Notes under the pieces: generated by a model
What the model was told of the DNA's origin: nothing
Databases searched by the model: none
Seen by the model: only the letters and a program-made list of their open reading frames with translations
Source of the DNA: Acidobacteriaceae bacterium
Lineage (GTDB): Bacteria > Acidobacteriota > Terriglobia > Terriglobales > Acidobacteriaceae
Reading direction: 5' to 3'
Length of the DNA: 10,493 nt
Assembly: GCA_027307295.1 (NCBI GenBank)
Contig: DAHUXF010000066.1
Location: forward strand, 1-10,493
Part shown: in pieces, positions 1 through 6,249 of the stretch
Numbering within the stretch: position 1 is the first letter of the stretch
Layout of the letters: every line of letters starts with the position of its first letter
Made by a program: the position numbers and the translations under genes

Positions 1-168
1 CAGACAACCGGCAAGTCGTGGCACCCGGCAAGTTCGGTGGAAGCGGAAGCACTCTCTTGCCCATCACTGTTGCAAGATCGCCATGCGCTCACGGCTCGAC
101 TTCAGGGCGTCAGCCGCGCCGGAGCCTTAAGCTTCTTTCAAGTGGAGAAAGTAGCGCGGCTAAATTAG
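1..168 (+). CDS. possible C-terminal end of an unrecognised gene
   Basis: Reading frame 1 is open from the window edge to a TAG at 166-168 (55 codons, ending ...QVEKVARLN). Third-position GC is only moderately high and I recognise no family, so this may be a gene tail or merely open non-coding sequence. A 9-bp direct repeat, CCGGCAAGT, occurs at 8-16 and 25-33. The rest of 1-214 shows nothing else firm. A TAGAAT hexamer at 166-171 could be a -10 box for the next gene, but no good -35 matches it. Confidence 0.2.
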   Translation, partial: QTTGKSWHPASSVEAEALSCPSLLQDRHALTARLQGVSRAGALSFFQVEKVARLN

Positions 169-214
169 AATCGGGGGCTGTAAGAACCACAAAAATAAAG
201 ACCGCTAAAAATAT

Positions 215-595
215 ATGCACTACCTGCTCAAAACCGAACCAACCGTTTACGGCTTTGCCGAACTGCAAAAAGAAGGTTCCACAATATGGGATGGAGTAAC
301 CAACCCGGTGGCTGTGAAGAACCTGCGCGGAATGAAAAAGGGCGACAAGCTGGTGATCTATCACACCGGGGACGAAAAGCGCGCGGTCGGCACGGCCACG
401 GTTGAGTCCGTCAGCGCGGACGATCCCAAGAACCCGCAGGTCAGGATCAAAGCCGGGAGGCTGATCTCGCATCCGGTCACGCTGGCTGAAATCAAAACCA
501 GTGAACTCTTCACGGACTCTCCTTTGGTCAGGCAAGGCCGACTTTCCGTGGTGCCGCTCAACCAGGAGCAGTATGAGTGGGTCACCGGACGTTAA
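215..595 (+). CDS. EVE domain-containing protein (thymocyte nuclear protein 1-like)
   Basis: A 126-residue single-domain cytoplasmic protein of the EVE (former DUF55) family, whose PUA-like fold is known or proposed to read modified bases in DNA or RNA. Family landmarks are in order: LLKTEP at residues 4-9, IWDGVTNP at 24-31, KNLRGMKKGD at 35-44, IYHTG at 48-52, HPVTLAEI near 86-93 and LVRQGRLSVVPL near 104-115. The protein spans the whole domain, slightly shorter than the usual 135-150 residues. From memory, most members have Arg where this one has Thr29 (VRN-type motif), and Gln where it has Val32; these lie in the region lining the ligand pocket. The start is fixed by the conserved Lys-x-Glu-Pro N-terminus; no strong ribosome binding site precedes it, only a weak AAAG. 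It is probably a single-gene unit. The physiological ligand is unknown. Confidence 0.93.
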   Translation: MHYLLKTEPTVYGFAELQKEGSTIWDGVTNPVAVKNLRGMKKGDKLVIYHTGDEKRAVGTATVESVSADDPKNPQVRIKAGRLISHPVTLAEIKTSELFTDSPLVRQGRLSVVPLNQEQYEWVTGR

Positions 596-663
596 GCCCT
601 CTTAACTTCAAGTGCTGGACATGCCACCCCCGGGCACGCTGCGCCTAATTCTCTCCGCTGATT

Positions 664-669
664 TATAAT
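664..669 (+). promoter_or_regulatory. candidate -10 box (TATAAT) for the E2 gene
   Basis: A perfect TATAAT hexamer lies 47 bases before the ATG at 717, in the 121-base gap after the EVE gene. No convincing -35 hexamer sits 16-18 bases upstream, so this rests on the -10 match and its position alone. Confidence 0.35.
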
Positions 670-716
670 CACAGGTTGCGATAACCAGCCCGATACACAC
701 CTTGTGGAAGGAACTC

Positions 717-2081
717 ATGGCGACTGACGTACTCATGCCCCAGATGGGGGAATCGATTTTTGAAGGCACCATTACTAAATGGCTGAAGAAGCCTGGCGAC
801 AAAGTCCAGCGTGATGAACCGCTGTTTGAGATCTCCACTGACAAAGTGGACGCCGAGATTCCCGCGCCCGCAGCCGGCGTGCTGAAGGAAATCAAAGTCA
901 AAGAAGGCGCCACCGTACAGGTGAATACCGTGGTGGCCGTCATTGGCGGAGCAGGCGCTGCGGCGCCGGCAAGCGCTCCGGCAAAACCCGCGTTGCAACC
1001 AGTTGCCGCTCCTCAACCTGTGGCCCAGCCCCAACAGCCCGACCAAGTCATTGGATTTCCGGCAGGTGCCGGAGGATTTCCCGCAGCAGGCCGCGGAGAA
1101 GATGGCGAGCGCCTGCGCTCATCACCGCTGGTCCGGCGCATGGCGCGTGATAATAATGTCGATTTGAGCCAGGTCCCCGGGACCGGGCTGGGCGGGCGCA
1201 TCAGCAAGCAGGACATCCAAAACTTTATTCAGCAGCATGGCGCCGGACAGAGTGCAGGGCGGCCACAAGCCGTGGCTCCGCTGCCTGCCCGTGCAGCACA
1301 GCCGCCGCAACAGCAGGCTGCCGCACAACCTGCGCCAACGCCCCGGCCAGCAACCCCGCCGTCTGTGCAGGTGATGCCGGGTGAGCTGGTCCCCATGACG
1401 CCCATGCGCAAGAAGATCGCCGAGCGCATGGTGGAATCCAAGCACACCAGCGCGCACGTTCACACGGTCTTCAAAGTGGATATGACGCGCATTGCCCGCT
1501 TCCGCGACAAAAACCGCAAGGCGTGGGAAGCCCGCAACGGCGTTAAGCTGACGTTCATGCCCTTTGTTGCCAAAGCGCTCATGCACGGAATCCGCGTAAG
1601 GCCGATTGTGAACTCGTCGGTGGTGGGCGACTCCATCCAGTATCACAAGACCATCAACATTGGCATTGCCGTTGCCGTGGAGTGGGGACTGATTGTGCCC
1701 GTGGTGAAGGGTGCAGAAAACCTGAGCTTCGTTGGCCTGCAACGCGCCATCACCGACCTGGGCGAGCGAGCGCGCAGCAAAAAACTGGTTCCGGACGACG
1801 TACAGAGCGGCACCATCACCATCACAAATCCAGGAATCTTTGGCCCGCAGTTCGGTTTGCCGATCATCCTGCAGCCGCAGGTGGCCATCCTGGGCATGGG
1901 CGGCATCTTCAAGGAGCCGGTGGTGGTCACCGATGAAGACGGCAATGACTCTATTGCCGTGCGGCACATCATCCGGCTGACCCTGGGCTACGATCACCGC
2001 ATTATTGACGGTGCAGACGCCGATCAATTCATGGTGGCCGTAAGAGAGTATCTGGAAAACTTCAATGAAGACATCGGCTAG
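717..2081 (+). CDS. 2-oxo acid dehydrogenase E2 component (dihydrolipoamide acyltransferase)
   Basis: Core enzyme of a 2-oxo acid dehydrogenase complex: it carries the acyl group on a lipoyl lysine and transfers it to CoA in the cytoplasm. 454 residues from ATG 717. An in-frame TTG at 702 exists, but an AAGGA at 708-712, four bases before ATG 717, decides for the ATG. Domains: one N-terminal lipoyl domain (about 1-77) with the lipoylated lysine expected at K43 in STDKVDAEIPAP; an Ala/Pro/Gln-rich hinge; a peripheral E1/E3-binding domain (about 134-174, RSSPLVRRMARDNNVDLSQV); a second Ala/Pro linker; and the catalytic acyltransferase domain (about 226-450) ending with the active-site motif DHRIIDGAD, H427 and D431. 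The substrate cannot be fixed from sequence: pyruvate, branched-chain and 2-oxoglutarate (sucB-like) enzymes all fit, and the DKVDAE lipoyl motif resembles succinyl or branched-chain types. No E1 or E3 gene lies beside it, so the partners must be encoded elsewhere. Confidence 0.97.
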   Translation: MATDVLMPQMGESIFEGTITKWLKKPGDKVQRDEPLFEISTDKVDAEIPAPAAGVLKEIKVKEGATVQVNTVVAVIGGAGAAAPASAPAKPALQPVAAPQPVAQPQQPDQVIGFPAGAGGFPAAGRGEDGERLRSSPLVRRMARDNNVDLSQVPGTGLGGRISKQDIQNFIQQHGAGQSAGRPQAVAPLPARAAQPPQQQAAAQPAPTPRPATPPSVQVMPGELVPMTPMRKKIAERMVESKHTSAHVHTVFKVDMTRIARFRDKNRKAWEARNGVKLTFMPFVAKALMHGIRVRPIVNSSVVGDSIQYHKTINIGIAVAVEWGLIVPVVKGAENLSFVGLQRAITDLGERARSKKLVPDDVQSGTITITNPGIFGPQFGLPIILQPQVAILGMGGIFKEPVVVTDEDGNDSIAVRHIIRLTLGYDHRIIDGADADQFMVAVREYLENFNEDIG

Positions 2082-2107
2082 AGCAAATCTAGCTGGATTT
2101 TCTATTC

Positions 2108-2136
2108 AAGCGGTGAGCGCCATGCTCGCCGCTTTT
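2108..2136 (+). terminator. intrinsic terminator of the E2 gene
   Basis: An 11-bp stem with one G-T wobble (AAGCGGTGAGC at 2108-2118 against GCTCGCCGCTT at 2124-2134) closes a 5-base loop and runs into TTTT. It starts 27 bases after the E2 stop codon. Confidence 0.75.
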
Positions 2137-2163
2137 GTCGTGTATGACAGAAAAGTGGCCTTT

Positions 2164-2337
2164 GCAGCAGAGGACGCGAAGGACGCAGAAGAAGAGAAGG
2201 CAACTTTTGCCACGGATAGACGCTGAGAACCGCTAATCAGCGGGAAAGGCGTTTTCCTCCCTCTGCGTCCTTTCGCCCGCTGTTGTAATTCTGCTGCTGC
2301 TCCTCTGCGTAAATCTTTTAAATTCAATTTTTTACAA
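2164..2337. repeat. composite intergenic repeat, copy A
   Basis: Non-coding block in the 425-base gap between the E2 and protease genes. In order: a purine-rich segment with GAGGACGC and AAGGACGCAGAAG (2165-2198); a small hairpin GGCAA/TTGCC (2199-2211); a CACGGATAGACGCTGAG segment (2211-2227); a perfect hairpin CCGCT-AATC-AGCGG (2230-2243); and a pyrimidine-rich segment CTCTGCGTCCTTTCGC (2261-2276), which is the inverse of the first segment (GCGAAGGACGCAGA, 2176-2189, one base gap). GCAGCAG (2164-2170) and CTGCTGC (2291-2297) can pair around the outside. The same order appears at 6750-6993, so this looks like one copy of a dispersed repeat family able to fold into a long stem. No coding potential is seen. 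Confidence 0.55.
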
Positions 2338-2417
2338 GACAGCAACACAGATTACTGTCTCCCTGCATCTAACATTACGGACGTGCCACTACTCTGTTTA
2401 CGGCTCCTGGATAGGCG

Positions 2418-2423
2418 TAGAAT
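2418..2423 (+). promoter_or_regulatory. weak candidate -10 box (TAGAAT) for the protease gene
   Basis: TAGAAT lies 83 bases before the protease ATG. The best -35 candidate, TTTACG at 2397-2402, is only 15 bases upstream, which is short. The ten bases ggcgTAGAAT recur exactly at 8074-8083, before the PH-domain gene, which is the main reason to list it. Confidence 0.25.
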
Positions 2424-2432
2424 TCAATCTAT

Positions 2433-2466
2433 ATCAATTCCCAGACGCTATCAATTCCCAGACGCT
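2433..2466 (+). repeat. perfect 17-bp tandem duplication in the protease leader
   Basis: The 17-mer ATCAATTCCCAGACGCT occurs at 2433-2449 and again, without spacer or mismatch, at 2450-2466. It lies between the candidate -10 box and the ribosome binding site of the lipoprotein gene. Perfect identity suggests a recent slippage duplication or a doubled protein-binding site. Confidence 0.92.
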
Positions 2467-2506
2467 GGCGGGAATTCATAAGCATTAAGAAAGAGGCACA
2501 TTGGTT

Positions 2507-4147
2507 ATGGCAAAGGTTTCGGGCGTTTTATTTGCAGGTGCGGCACTTCTGGCTCTCATCGGCTGCGGAGGAGGCGGCAGCAAGACTCCAGCACCCACTC
2601 CTACACCTCCAAGCCTTGCATCGGTAACGCCAGCTTCAGCGACAGTGCCCATCGGCGGCACACAGCAGTTTGTTGGCACTGGATTTTCCGGGGCCATCAC
2701 CTGGACCATCAGCCCCCAGGTTGGCAGCATTGATTCCAACGGCTTGTACCACGCACCCGCAACTTTTCCATCGCCTAATAACCTCATGGTTACGGCAACG
2801 TCGGGCGCCACTGCGGTGAATTCAAGCGCTTCTGTGGTATTCCCCAATGACAACAGCAGCGCGCAGTCCGCGCCTATAAAACTTGGCTCCTCTGGGGGCA
2901 ACGTGCTCGACGTGGGGACAAAGGTTTGCTGCATTGGAACTTTGGGAAGCCTCTGGACACGCAGTGGAGCAACTGTAATCTTGAGCAATAACCATGTACT
3001 GGCCCGATCGAGTCAGGGCATGGCAGGCGAAGCGATCCAGCAGCCAGGACAAGCAGCCTGCTTTACTGCCCCCATTAATGTCGCCAATCTGACCGCGCAG
3101 GCCGCGTTGGCTCCGGCAGGCACCACACAGGGACGCACCGGTCCATCGCCCAGCAATACCGATTCCGCTGTCGCGACGATCATTCCAGGCCAGGTTGATC
3201 TTGCTGGAACGGTTCTCGATCTGGGTGCTGCGGGTCCAACCAGCATTGCAGCGGCTCCTCCCTCTTCAACCATCGCTGTTGGTACGCTGAACATGGGAGT
3301 GGCCAAGAGCGGCCGCACCACAGGCCTGACCTGCTCGACCATTACATCGATCAATGCCAACATCCAGGTGGCTTATGAAACAGCCTGTGGCAGCGGAGTC
3401 ACAGCATTTAATGCCACATTCGCTAACCAATTAGTGATCAATGGCGGTTCTTTCAGCGCCGGCGGCGATTCAGGCTCCTTGATCGTCACTTCCGCTCAGG
3501 CTCAACCGGTGGGGTTACTCTACGGCGGCAGCACTACGGACACGGTCGCAAATCCAATTCAAGACGTCATAGCCACATTATCGCTTGTGCCCATTGCAGG
3601 CAATCCGGACCATGCTGTCAGCTGTGATCCCACGGCCACCGCCAGTTCAAAGCAAGTGGGCGCTCTTTCTACAACAGTCACAGTTTCCAGCGCAGAACGC
3701 CAGCGCGTGACTGCCGTACAACAGAAACATACAGCAAGCCTCATGCAGGATTCAGCGATCAGCTCGGTGGGAGTAGGCGCCAGCGCTGATAATCCCAATG
3801 AAGGAGCCTTGGTGATTCACCTGGCCAGCGCCCCGCATGCGCTGATTCCTCCGGTGATTGATGGCGTACGCACCCGCGTAATTATGGATGAAGCAAGCGG
3901 TATGCTGTTGCCGGAAATCGGACCAGTACAAGTGGACCGGGCCACAGCAGTAAAAGAAGCGCATGTTGCCGAATTCATGGGCCAGTCCGGTATTCAAGGC
4001 GTTGGCGTTTCGGTTAGCGCAGACAATCCCGCTGAAACGGCGGTTTCAATATATATAGTGAAAGGGCAATCCCATCCAACCATTCCAGCAGTGATCGATG
4101 GCGTACGCACCAGAATCTTTGAGGGTGAACGGTTCAAGGCTTTTTGA
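2507..4147 (+). CDS. secreted trypsin-like serine protease lipoprotein with Ig-like domain
   Basis: 546 residues from ATG 2507; an AGAGG at 2492-2496 lies 10 bases upstream (a TTG at 2501 is the alternative start). The N-terminus is a lipoprotein signal peptide with lipobox LIGC, giving lipid-modified Cys20, then a Gly- and Pro/Thr-rich spacer. Residues about 37-112 form a bacterial Ig-like (BIG2-type) domain with VPIGGTQQF and GSIDSNGLYHAPA, a style typical of Acidobacteriota exported proteins. Residues about 124-362 are a chymotrypsin-fold peptidase: His163 in ILSNNHVLA, Asp219 in NTDSAVA and Ser322 in GGDSGSL fit the catalytic triad, and I expect it to be active. The C-terminus holds two tandem copies of a unit of about 60 residues (404-461 and 482-541), both with SADNP and IDGVRTR. 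Likely an envelope-anchored protease; its substrate is unknown. Followed by its own terminator. Confidence 0.9.
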   Translation: MAKVSGVLFAGAALLALIGCGGGGSKTPAPTPTPPSLASVTPASATVPIGGTQQFVGTGFSGAITWTISPQVGSIDSNGLYHAPATFPSPNNLMVTATSGATAVNSSASVVFPNDNSSAQSAPIKLGSSGGNVLDVGTKVCCIGTLGSLWTRSGATVILSNNHVLARSSQGMAGEAIQQPGQAACFTAPINVANLTAQAALAPAGTTQGRTGPSPSNTDSAVATIIPGQVDLAGTVLDLGAAGPTSIAAAPPSSTIAVGTLNMGVAKSGRTTGLTCSTITSINANIQVAYETACGSGVTAFNATFANQLVINGGSFSAGGDSGSLIVTSAQAQPVGLLYGGSTTDTVANPIQDVIATLSLVPIAGNPDHAVSCDPTATASSKQVGALSTTVTVSSAERQRVTAVQQKHTASLMQDSAISSVGVGASADNPNEGALVIHLASAPHALIPPVIDGVRTRVIMDEASGMLLPEIGPVQVDRATAVKEAHVAEFMGQSGIQGVGVSVSADNPAETAVSIYIVKGQSHPTIPAVIDGVRTRIFEGERFKAF

Positions 4148-4170
4148 TCACCAGCCCATCTCACTTAGAC

Positions 4171-4203
4171 AAGCCCCGGCCAAAAATCCGGGGCTTCTTA
4201 TTT
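4171..4203 (+). terminator. intrinsic terminator of the protease gene
   Basis: A perfect 9-bp stem, AAGCCCCGG (4171-4179) and CCGGGGCTT (4188-4196), closes an 8-base loop and is followed by CTTATTT. It lies 23 bases after the protease stop and directly abuts the stop codon of the convergent DUF3037 gene. The minus-strand side lacks a T-run, so it mainly serves the plus strand, though the stem may also slow opposing transcription. Confidence 0.8.
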
Positions 4204-5009
4204 CAGGCAATCCCTAATTCGCGCGCGGCGGCGCGTGCCAACTCCGCGATCTGGCTTACCCCGGCGATGCTGATGGCCTGCTGCCGCAACGTTTCTCGAG
4301 CGTAGTTTGTTGCATCGTTATCCTCCGGTAAATCATCTTCCACCACGGCGGTGAGCTGCGTATTTTTATGCTCTGCCTGCAAGATGCCTTTGGCTATTTG
4401 CGGGAAACTGAAGGCCAGCACCTTGGCGGCATTCACATCATGCTGGAGTGCCACGGCGTGAAACAGCTTAACCGTGCCATTCGGACTGTAGCCACAGTCA
4501 ATCTTTAACGGATCGCCGCTGCGGGTATATTGCGCCGCGGGAATTTCTTTCCGCAGCAGCGGCCACACGCCCACAGCTTCAAACTCTGAACGCATACGCT
4601 GGAAGATTGCCTGCCGCGCGCTCAACTCGCGGCTTTGCCGCCGGCGAGGACGCTCCAGGTAGAGCCGCGCCAGTGCGTCAGCCTCCGCTGCGGGCGACTC
4701 CGCCAGGCATGCCTGAAATTCTGATGGCTGAAGCGCGTTGGAAAATGAATCATGGATGCGGCGCAGGATGAAGTCGCGGTCGCCGTTCAACTCGATCAGC
4801 TTTTCGCGCAGATCGGTTTCCATGGCGGCAAGAACCTCTGTATCGGCTTCCGGATCAAGGCAGCGCACGCGCGACCAGTCGTGCGTGAAGCGGACTTCCG
4901 CACTGCCGGAAGGCGGCAATAGGACCAGCCCGATATTCACGAACTCATTCTTCACTGCATCTGGCGCATAACGCAGCAGGAAGAACCGGCATTGTTGTTT
5001 AGTATTTAT
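4203..5009 (-). CDS. DUF3037 domain-containing protein (start codon lost or ATA)
   Basis: Function unknown; from memory DUF3037 proteins are often encoded next to a HipA-like kinase, as here. The first normal start in frame is GTG at 4955 (250 residues), but it has no ribosome binding site and would cut off the conserved N-terminus: codons upstream read RFFLLRYAPDAV, running directly into KNEFVNIGLVLLPP, which is the family hallmark. Upstream of that the frame has no ATG, GTG or TTG before an in-frame TGA at 5018-5016. An ATA at 5009-5007 sits 9 bases after a GGAG, exactly where a start would be, giving 268 residues beginning (M)NTKQQCRFF. An ATG at 4992 is out of frame. So the gene either uses a rare ATA (or CTG) start, has lost its ATG by one G-to-A change, or is shortened to the GTG form. 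After the DUF3037 domain comes an alpha-helical, charged C-terminal part with no motif I recognise. Confidence 0.82.
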   Translation of the reverse strand: MNTKQQCRFFLLRYAPDAVKNEFVNIGLVLLPPSGSAEVRFTHDWSRVRCLDPEADTEVLAAMETDLREKLIELNGDRDFILRRIHDSFSNALQPSEFQACLAESPAAEADALARLYLERPRRRQSRELSARQAIFQRMRSEFEAVGVWPLLRKEIPAAQYTRSGDPLKIDCGYSPNGTVKLFHAVALQHDVNAAKVLAFSFPQIAKGILQAEHKNTQLTAVVEDDLPEDNDATNYARETLRQQAISIAGVSQIAELARAAARELGIA

Positions 5010-5010
5010 G

Positions 5011-5368
5011 TCGCTTCACTCCAAAACCGCTCTACCGTTTCTAGCCAATTGAGCTTATTTCTGCTCCTGCCACAACGCGGCTCAGCATGCCCAAGCTTCG
5101 TACACTTGGCTTTGCCACTTAAACCTCACCGCTCTCGCTTCGCTCCAAACCGCTTTACAGTTAGCAATCACTCAAGTTTATTTTGCTCCTGCTGCACGCG
5201 GCTCAGCTGCCCAAGCTTCGTACACCTAGCTTCGCCGCTTAACCTTATCTCTCGCGCTTCGCTCCAAAACCGCTCTACCGTTAGCAACCACTCAAGTTTA
5301 TTTTTGCTCCTGGTGCACGCGGCTCAGCTGCCCAAGCCTCGTACACCTGGCTTCGCCGTGTTGCCTTA
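5011..5368. repeat. three tandem copies of a ~120-bp intergenic unit
   Basis: Units begin at 5011, 5135 and 5254 (lengths about 124, 119 and 115). Each starts with a form of CGCTTCGCTCCAAAACCGCT and contains TTTATTTTTGCTCCTG, ACGCGGCTCAGCTGCCCAAG and CGTACACCTGGCTTCGCCG. Copies 2 and 3 are more alike than copy 1. The array fills the gap between the HipA-like kinase stop (5368-5366) and the DUF3037 start exactly. On the minus strand each unit starts with TAAGG or GAGG, which in the outermost copy includes the kinase stop, and ends with GGAGYGAAGCG, which in the copy nearest DUF3037 is its Shine-Dalgarno. This looks like a triplicated intergenic region. Indels of 1-2 bases make conserved coding unlikely. 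GCGGC (5198-5202) and GCCGC (5234-5238) can pair in copy 2, and the pairing survives as a G-T wobble in copy 3. Confidence 0.93.
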
Positions 5369-6205
5369 CATCAAAGGCACGTGCTTCGCTTGCGGCTGCC
5401 CAACCGGCTGTCCCCACGCAGGAAACGGCTGACGTGAGGAGTTGGCAAAGGCCGTAATCAGCTCCCTTACTTTGGCCCGCCGCTCAATGATAGTCTCCAC
5501 CAGCTTTTCCAGCGCGCCCCAATCCTGTCCAGTCCATTCCGGCGGAATATCGCCAGCCACTTCACGGATGACAGCAGGCGAAAATTTTTCTATGCGGGAA
5601 AGCCATGGCTCAAACGATGGCCATCCATAGACCTGCTGATAAACAAAGTTGCGCGCATACACGCCGCGTAGAGCGGAGTCAGGAAAATTCCATTCACCGG
5701 CATTGAAGCAGTATCCCTGGTCAATGAATGTCGCGGTGTACTTCCGCTCCTGCGCTTTTTTCCAGAAGACGGCCTGCCGGCCATTGGCATTGCCCAGCCA
5801 TTTGTCCAGGGCCAGCATACCGGCAAACACGGTAAGGTTTTTGACTTTGGACAGCATGCTTTCAGGAAGATAGTCAAACACCTGGCATTCAGCGGGATCG
5901 CAGACGTAGCGTGCGCCAAACTGGAGACCATGCCGGCAGGGCGCGGACAAGCCCGAGGTGTCCATGCTCAGTTCCTGTGTATTGGCAATAAGCCATGGCC
6001 TTACCGCAACAATCTCCGTGACGGGCACGGGAAGGCCAATGCGTTCGGCCAGGCGTGTGGCCAGCAGTTCGTTCGCCAGCACGCGCAGATGTTGCGGGTT
6101 GTTCTGGAATTTGACCACATAGAAATGTCCATCGTCGGCGCGCATGAGATGTGCCTGCGCGCCACCACGCATTCGCCGGACGTGCTGGACCGCTTCCACG
6201 GGCAT
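5366..6205 (-). CDS. HipA-like kinase family protein (DUF3037-associated)
   Basis: 279 residues, a compact relative of the HipA Ser/Thr kinase fold (Pfam HipA_2-type, from memory), much shorter than true HipA at about 440. Recognisable blocks: RRMRGGAQAHL at 10-20 (phosphate-binding loop region); YVVKFQNNPQHLRVLANE at 29-46 with probable ATP lysine K32 and E46; the loop ALDKWLGNANGRQAVFW at 132-148; FIDQGYCFNAGEW at 160-172 with probable metal-binding D162; and the C-terminal SSRQPFPAWGQP. From memory, members usually read GNxDGRQ in the loop, the Asp matching HipA's catalytic base; here it is Asn141 (codon AAT, one transition from GAT), so catalysis may be lost or weak. The target is unknown and the antitoxin-type HipB is absent. 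No ribosome binding site precedes the ATG, but a TACAAT lies 7 bases upstream, allowing a leaderless transcript. The phosphatase gene ends 44 bases upstream. Confidence 0.88.
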   Translation of the reverse strand: MPVEAVQHVRRMRGGAQAHLMRADDGHFYVVKFQNNPQHLRVLANELLATRLAERIGLPVPVTEIVAVRPWLIANTQELSMDTSGLSAPCRHGLQFGARYVCDPAECQVFDYLPESMLSKVKNLTVFAGMLALDKWLGNANGRQAVFWKKAQERKYTATFIDQGYCFNAGEWNFPDSALRGVYARNFVYQQVYGWPSFEPWLSRIEKFSPAVIREVAGDIPPEWTGQDWGALEKLVETIIERRAKVRELITAFANSSRQPFPAWGQPVGQPQAKHVPLM

Positions 6206-6212
6206 GGCAAAA

Positions 6213-6218
6213 ATTGTA
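6213..6218 (-). promoter_or_regulatory. candidate -10 box (TACAAT) giving a leaderless kinase transcript
   Basis: On the minus strand TACAAT is followed by seven bases and then the kinase ATG at 6205, so transcription would start at or within two bases of the ATG. This fits the absence of a Shine-Dalgarno sequence. No clear -35 is present. The kinase could equally be read through from the phosphatase gene. Confidence 0.33.
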
Positions 6219-6249
6219 CTAGGAATGCTGTGCCAATAGACGAAGCGGG

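Noticed and set aside
18..299. 93-codon plus-strand open frame at the left edge
   Set aside because: It overlaps the start of the EVE gene in another frame and has a Ser/Lys-rich translation without a recognisable family.
1682..1936. Plus-strand frame with a run of five histidines (vector-tag-like)
   Set aside because: It is the out-of-frame reading of ACCATCACCATCAC within the E2 catalytic domain (TITITNP); no sign of vector sequence.
1122..2027. 301-codon minus-strand open frame inside the E2 gene
   Set aside because: Antisense shadow of a well-supported gene; low-complexity His/Arg/Gly-rich translation.
5011..5368. CRISPR array
   Set aside because: Only three imperfect units of about 120 bp with no short identical repeat and no variable spacers; no cas genes.
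4992..5432. 146-codon plus-strand open frame across the repeat array
   Set aside because: It runs antisense into the end of the kinase gene, starts with TTG without a ribosome binding site, and the repeat copies differ by 1-2 base indels, unlike a conserved repeat protein.
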